Positions 60,000 through 64,000 of a stretch of 64,000 bases of DNA are shown here, piece after piece. The DNA comes from Actinomadura violacea (GTDB lineage: Bacteria > Actinomycetota > Actinomycetes > Streptosporangiales > Streptosporangiaceae). The position numbers and the translations under genes were made by a program. The notes beneath the pieces are model-generated. The model had not been told where the DNA came from. It made no database searches and was given only the letters and a program-made list of their open reading frames with translations. The stretch is from positions 62,001-126,000 of the forward strand of contig NZ_JAGEPF010000013.1 of NCBI RefSeq assembly GCF_017573465.1. The letters are read 5' to 3'. Numbering within the stretch: the first letter of the stretch is position 1; each line of letters starts with the position of its first letter.

Positions 60000-61124
60000 A
60001 TGCAGCTGACCAGCACGGCCTTCGTCGTCCTCGTCTGCCTGCTCGCCGCGGCGGCGCTGGCCGGGACGCTGTGGGCACTGCCGAGGATCACCGGGCGCGG
60101 GCTCGGCCCGCAGGCCGCCCGCGGCGGGCTGCTGGCCGGCTGCCAGCTGTTCATCACGCTCGCCCTCGTCACCGGGATGAACGCCTACTTCGTCTTCTAC
60201 AACAGCTGGAGCGACCTGTTCGGCCAGCTGGACGGACCCGTCGCCGTGCACGGCGCCAGGGCCGGGCAGGGCGCCTGGTCGGGCGGCCCGCTGCCGCGCA
60301 CCGTCTCGCCGCTGTCGGTGCAGCAGGGCCTGCACGACCCGGCCCGCGACGGGCGGCTGGAGCAGACGACGATCCACGGCGCGCGGACCGGGCTGCAGGT
60401 GCAGGCGTTCGTCTACCTGCCGCCGCAGTACTTCCAGCCGGAGTTCAAGGACCGCAGGTTCCCGGTCGCGCTCGTCCTCGCCGGCTACCCGGGCGACCCG
60501 CGCGGCATCATCGAGCGGCAGTCGATGGTGAAGCTCGCGGCCCGGGACATGCGCAGCGGAACGATCCAGCCGACCGTCTACGTCATCACCCGGACGATGG
60601 TCGCCCCGCCCCGCGACACCGAGTGCACGGACGTGCCGAGCGGGCCGCAGTCCCTGACGTTCTTCGCGCAGGACGTCCCGGCGGCGCTGAGCGCGACGTA
60701 CCGGCTGACGCCCGGCGAGCAGGGCTGGGGCGTCATCGGCCAGTCGACCGGCGGGTACTGCGCGGTCAAGCTGGCCATGATGCACTCCGACCGGTTCGTC
60801 GCGGGCGCCTCCCTCGGCGGCTACCTGCACGCGATCAAGGACCCGACCACCGGCGAGCTGTACGGCGGCAGCGCGCAGGTCCGCAACGACAACGACCTGA
60901 TCTGGCGGGCCGGGCACCTGCCGTCGCCGCCCACGTCCGTCCTGCTGGCCTCCAGCAAGGTCGAGAAGGGCTACCGGCAGGCGCAGCAGTTCATCCGGCT
61001 GGTCAAGCCGCCGCTGCGGGTGGACACCCTGTTCCCGGCCGACGGCGGCCACAACTTCGGCACCTTCACCCGGCTGACCCCCGAGATCATGCAGTGGATG
61101 AACGGGCGGCTGAAGGCCGGGTGA
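60000..61124 (+). CDS. antigen-85-like (esterase D fold) membrane-anchored hydrolase
   Basis: A 374-residue protein. Two hydrophobic helices (about 8-28 and 45-66) precede an external alpha/beta hydrolase domain of the PF00756 esterase family: VQAFVYLPPQYF, VALVLAGYPGDP, the nucleophile elbow GQSTGGY (247-253, Ser249), and DGGHNFGTF with the catalytic His near 350. The family includes mycolyltransferases and formylglutathione hydrolases. In actinomycetes without mycolates the acyl donor is unknown. The start at 60000 gives the most complete first helix. An ester removed or moved on an envelope glycan or lipid is an inference. Confidence 0.85.
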   Translation: MQLTSTAFVVLVCLLAAAALAGTLWALPRITGRGLGPQAARGGLLAGCQLFITLALVTGMNAYFVFYNSWSDLFGQLDGPVAVHGARAGQGAWSGGPLPRTVSPLSVQQGLHDPARDGRLEQTTIHGARTGLQVQAFVYLPPQYFQPEFKDRRFPVALVLAGYPGDPRGIIERQSMVKLAARDMRSGTIQPTVYVITRTMVAPPRDTECTDVPSGPQSLTFFAQDVPAALSATYRLTPGEQGWGVIGQSTGGYCAVKLAMMHSDRFVAGASLGGYLHAIKDPTTGELYGGSAQVRNDNDLIWRAGHLPSPPTSVLLASSKVEKGYRQAQQFIRLVKPPLRVDTLFPADGGHNFGTFTRLTPEIMQWMNGRLKAG

Positions 61125-61235
61125 CGGCGGTACCGCCCGCATCGCGGGCGCCCGGGGGCGAATGCCCCATTATCATCGCTCACGACCATCGGACACGCGG
61201 GCGACGTGTAGTGACCTCAGGCGGGGAGTGCGGGC

Positions 61236-64000
61236 GTGACTTCGACCGGAAACCAGGACGGCGACCACGGGTCCGGCCAGGACGGCACCCGTGAGCCCGG
61301 CGAGGCCGGGGACGGCCGTTCCGACGCCGGGCGGCCGGGGCAGGCGCCGCCGCCTCCCCAGTGGCTGAACGAGCAGGGCCCGTCCGGTGCCGCGCCGCTG
61401 CTGCCCGAGCCGGCCGAGCAGCCGCCGCCGTTCGGTGAGCCGCCGCCCGAGCCGGAGGACACCGAGTCCGACCGGACGGTCGGCGACATCGACATCAGCG
61501 GCACCATGCGCACGCAGGTGTTCTCGCCCGGCGGCCGGGCCGGGAGCCCGCCCGGCGGCTCGGACGACGAGCCCGCTCCCCCGGCGCTCCCGCCGTTCCC
61601 CGGCCCGGCCGGCCCGGCGGGTCCCGCCGGTCCGGGCACCGACGGCCCGATCGGCGACCAGACCATCCTGGACGCGTCCGCATGGCTCGGCGGCACCGGC
61701 AGCGACGACGAGGAGGACGACGACGACCCGGACGTCACCCGCGTCGAGCGTCCCATCGCCCGCGACCCCGAGGTCACCCGCGTCGAGCGGCTCGGCGCCG
61801 GCGACCCGCAGCCCGCGCCGCCGCCCCCGGTCCAGCCGCCGACCGGGCCCCCGCCCTTCGCGCAGCAGCAACCGCAGCCGCCCGCGCCGTTCCCGTACGC
61901 CCAGGACATCCCCGGCACGCCCGCCGCGCCGGAACCGTTCCCGTACGCCCAGGACATGCCGGGCGCGCCCCCGGCCTCCGCGCCCGAGCCGTTCCCGTGG
62001 GCGCAGGAGATCCCGGGCCCCGCTCAGGCCGCGCCGCAGCCGGCCCCTGAACCCTTCCCGTGGGCACAGGAGATCCCGGACAGCAGGCCCGCACCCAGCG
62101 CACCCGAGCCGTTCCCGTACGCCCAGGACATCCCGGGCGTCCCGCCGCAGCAGCTCCCCGGGCCGCTGTCGGCGCAGCCGCCCCCGCACGCGATGCCCGC
62201 GCCGCCGGCGCTCGACGAGCCGTGGCGCACCGAGCCCAAGAGGAAGGGCGGCGCGAAGCGCTCCAAGAAGCCGATCCTCATCGGCGTCGCCGTGCTCGCC
62301 GTGGCGGCGCTCGTCGCCGGCGGCGTCGTGCTCGTGCCGCGGCTGACCGGCGGCAAGGACGGCGGGGACACCGGCGACGGCGGCGCCCGGCTGGCCGGCG
62401 CCCTGTTCCCCGTCGGCCGCTCGGCGCAGACCGACGGCCGCGACCAGCAGATCACCGGCGTCGCCTCCGTCGGGTCGACCGTCGTGGCGGTCGGCGGCGA
62501 GAGCGACCCGGAGAGCGCGCGCGGCCTGTTCCTCGTGTCCGCCGACGGCGGGCGCACCTTCAAGCCCGCCGACCTCAAGGGCACCGGCGGCGCGGTCCCC
62601 GCTCCCGGCGACGTGCCCGCCGCGGTGGGCGGCTCGTCGCGCGGCTGGGTGGCCGTCGGCGCCCGCACCGGCGGCGGCGCCGTGTGGACCAGCACCGACG
62701 GGCAGGAGTGGACCCGCCAGCCCGACCCGGTCGGGGACGCCTTCGGCGGGCACAGCCGGGTGGAGCGCATCGTCGGCACCGACTCCGGCTTCCTCGCCAT
62801 CGGCGAGCGGAGCCAGAAGGGCGACTTCAGCGACGCGGTCCCGGTCGCCTGGCTGTCGGGCGACGGCCGCCGCTGGGAGGCCCGCGCCGGCGACCAGATC
62901 GGCCTGCACGTGGAGAACGGGAGCTTCTCGCTCGTCCAGGCGGCCGCCGCCGGCAAGGTGGTCCTGCTGGAGGCGCTCATCACCCCGAAGGGCGGCAAGC
63001 AGGGCCCCTACCGCAAGGTGTGGCGGTCCGAGGACGGCGGCCGGACCTGGGCGGTCTCGGAGGTGCCGGTGCCGAAGGGCAGCCGCGGCCTGGAGATCGG
63101 CGGCGGCCCGGCCGGCTTCCTCGCGATGCGCGAGGTCGCGGCGGGCGGCCAGGCGTTCGTCTCCAAGGACGGCAGTTCCTGGACCAAGGCCGGCACGCTC
63201 AGCACGAGCGGCTACCGGCGCACCAGCCTGGTCCTCGGCGGCGAGCGCGGCTTCGCGGCCGTCGTCGTCCGCGGCCGCGACGTGCTGCTGTCGCGGAGCA
63301 CCGACGGGCGGACCTGGCAGGACGCGGGCGCGTCGGAGTCCAAGGCCGGGCGCGAGCTGAAGGGCGCGGCGCTGGCCGGCGACGACACGGTGGTCGTCGG
63401 CAGCGAGCCCGGCGGCGGCGACAGCGACCCGCTGCTGAGCGTCTGGGACGGGCACGGCGCCGCGGTCCCCGTCGACCTGTCGAAGGTGCCCGGCGCGCTC
63501 CGCCCCGACCACACGGTCCGCGACGTCGGGTCGGCCGGCGGGCTCGCCGTCGCGGTCGGCAGCGCGTCCGGCGACGCCGCCGTCTGGACGTCCAAGGACG
63601 GTTCGTCCTGGCAGGAGGCGCAGGGGCTCGGCGCGGCGTTCACCCGCCCGGGGCCGCAGCGGCTCGTCGACGTGGCGAACGGGAAGGCCGGCTGGCTGGC
63701 GGTCGGCTACGACCAGTCCTCGCCCCGCCGCCCGCTCGTCGTCACCTCGCAGGACGGCGCGTCCTGGCGGGCCGCCGACACCGCCGGCGCGTTCGCCGGG
63801 AGCGGGCACGGCATGCCGGTCACGGCCGCCGCCACGAGCGGCCCGGCCGGGTACGTGGTCGTCGGCACCGAGGGCCCGTCGGCGGCGACCTGGTTCTCCG
63901 CCGACCTGAAGAACTGGGAGCGCGGCAAGAGCGCCGCCGCGAACGCCCTGGAGGGCCGCGCCGGCGCGGGCCACTGGATGCTGGACGTGACCGGCGGCTC
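61236..64000 (+). CDS. large membrane protein with Pro-rich repeat tail and BNR/Asp-box propeller, incomplete at the window end
   Basis: The frame stays open from the GTG at 61236 (GGGGAG upstream) to the last base, about 921 codons, so the gene runs off the window. Residues 1-340 are a disordered cytoplasmic tail with threonine motifs (DRTVGDI, MRTQVFS, DVTRVER, EVTRVER) and five copies of PEPFPYAQDIPG-type repeats. One membrane span lies at about 347-368 after a Lys-rich stop. The external part carries at least eight Asp-box (S-x-D-G-x-x-W) repeats, e.g. STDGQEWT, SEDGGRTW, SKDGSSWT, SQDGASWR, the mark of a beta-propeller as in sialidases. No catalytic residues are assignable; a surface-binding role is equally possible. 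Confidence 0.85.
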   Translation, partial: MTSTGNQDGDHGSGQDGTREPGEAGDGRSDAGRPGQAPPPPQWLNEQGPSGAAPLLPEPAEQPPPFGEPPPEPEDTESDRTVGDIDISGTMRTQVFSPGGRAGSPPGGSDDEPAPPALPPFPGPAGPAGPAGPGTDGPIGDQTILDASAWLGGTGSDDEEDDDDPDVTRVERPIARDPEVTRVERLGAGDPQPAPPPPVQPPTGPPPFAQQQPQPPAPFPYAQDIPGTPAAPEPFPYAQDMPGAPPASAPEPFPWAQEIPGPAQAAPQPAPEPFPWAQEIPDSRPAPSAPEPFPYAQDIPGVPPQQLPGPLSAQPPPHAMPAPPALDEPWRTEPKRKGGAKRSKKPILIGVAVLAVAALVAGGVVLVPRLTGGKDGGDTGDGGARLAGALFPVGRSAQTDGRDQQITGVASVGSTVVAVGGESDPESARGLFLVSADGGRTFKPADLKGTGGAVPAPGDVPAAVGGSSRGWVAVGARTGGGAVWTSTDGQEWTRQPDPVGDAFGGHSRVERIVGTDSGFLAIGERSQKGDFSDAVPVAWLSGDGRRWEARAGDQIGLHVENGSFSLVQAAAAGKVVLLEALITPKGGKQGPYRKVWRSEDGGRTWAVSEVPVPKGSRGLEIGGGPAGFLAMREVAAGGQAFVSKDGSSWTKAGTLSTSGYRRTSLVLGGERGFAAVVVRGRDVLLSRSTDGRTWQDAGASESKAGRELKGAALAGDDTVVVGSEPGGGDSDPLLSVWDGHGAAVPVDLSKVPGALRPDHTVRDVGSAGGLAVAVGSASGDAAVWTSKDGSSWQEAQGLGAAFTRPGPQRLVDVANGKAGWLAVGYDQSSPRRPLVVTSQDGASWRAADTAGAFAGSGHGMPVTAAATSGPAGYVVVGTEGPSAATWFSADLKNWERGKSAAANALEGRAGAGHWMLDVTGG
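61881..62138 (+). repeat. five in-frame repeats encoding PFP(Y/W)AQ(D/E)(I/M)P
   Basis: Five copies of a 9-residue unit (PFPYAQDIP, PFPYAQDMP, PFPWAQEIP twice, PFPYAQDIP), four of them preceded by PE, within the cytoplasmic tail of the propeller protein. The DNA units are nearly identical, so copy number may vary between strains. Confidence 0.85.

Noticed and set aside
1..64000. tRNA, rRNA or CRISPR features
   Set aside because: No T-arm-like sequence in a cloverleaf context, no rRNA-like stretch and no regularly spaced repeat-spacer pattern was seen by eye. A tRNAscan or Infernal run would be decisive.

Overview
The window is very GC-rich, and coding frames show strong G/C bias at third codon positions. 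GTG and TTG starts and ATGA/GTGA stop-start overlaps are common. Gene content points to a high-GC actinomycete: a MurT/GatD lipid II amidation pair, the XRE regulator-HbhA-DUF2516 gene order known from mycobacteria (Rv0474-Rv0475-Rv0476), and a Glf/GlfT2/Wzm/Wzt galactan set. A Streptosporangiales/Thermomonosporaceae-like organism is my inference, not something the sequence proves. I found no tRNA, rRNA, CRISPR array, transposase, integrase or prophage gene, so this looks like ordinary chromosome.

Positions 1-16.5 kb hold mixed metabolism and regulation: the end of a BKACE-type enzyme, a Rhizobium-type asparaginase, a CynX/NimT-like MFS exporter behind a FadR-family regulator with a near-perfect operator, a DUF2207 membrane protein divergent from a zinc metallopeptidase-like protein, a secreted type-B carboxylesterase divergent from a TetR regulator, the XRE-HbhA-DUF2516 cluster, an AlaX-type editing protein, and a TetR/MmpL pair. 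Positions 16.6-28.5 kb continue with small enzymes and regulator/effector pairs: VOC protein, cupin, DHA2 MFS with a Cys-less isochorismatase-like protein, ArsR-like regulator with an alpha/beta hydrolase, MarR regulator with an MFS pump, APC permease with an Lrp regulator, and a streptomycin-6-kinase-like phosphotransferase. Many of these pairs carry visible inverted-repeat operators.

Positions 28.5-33 kb hold two small membrane proteins, a Tat-type metallophosphoesterase flanked by PHO-box-like repeats, and murT-gatD. Positions 33.3-41.6 kb form the least explained region. Two paralogous proteins (zinc ribbon, long disordered tail, one membrane span, Cys-containing extracytoplasmic domain) converge on a HerA/VirB4-like ATPase and a membrane-anchored relative of coupling proteins whose P-loop is degenerate. 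This is my best candidate for an undescribed membrane-associated system.

Positions 41.9-56.7 kb form a divergent cell-envelope polysaccharide locus. Leftward: glf, glfT2, ABC permease, ABC ATPase, a COG5610-type HAD protein and a double methyltransferase-like protein. Rightward: two sulfotransferase-like proteins, a GlfT1-type glycosyltransferase and a GT39-like membrane glycosyltransferase. The likely product is an exported galactofuranose-containing glycan. Positions 56.7-61.1 kb add three exported enzymes: a GH43 glycosidase, a lipoprotein sulfatase and an antigen-85-like esterase. The window ends inside a large protein with a Pro-rich repeat tail, one membrane span and BNR/Asp-box repeats, whose reading frame stays open from 61236 to the last base.
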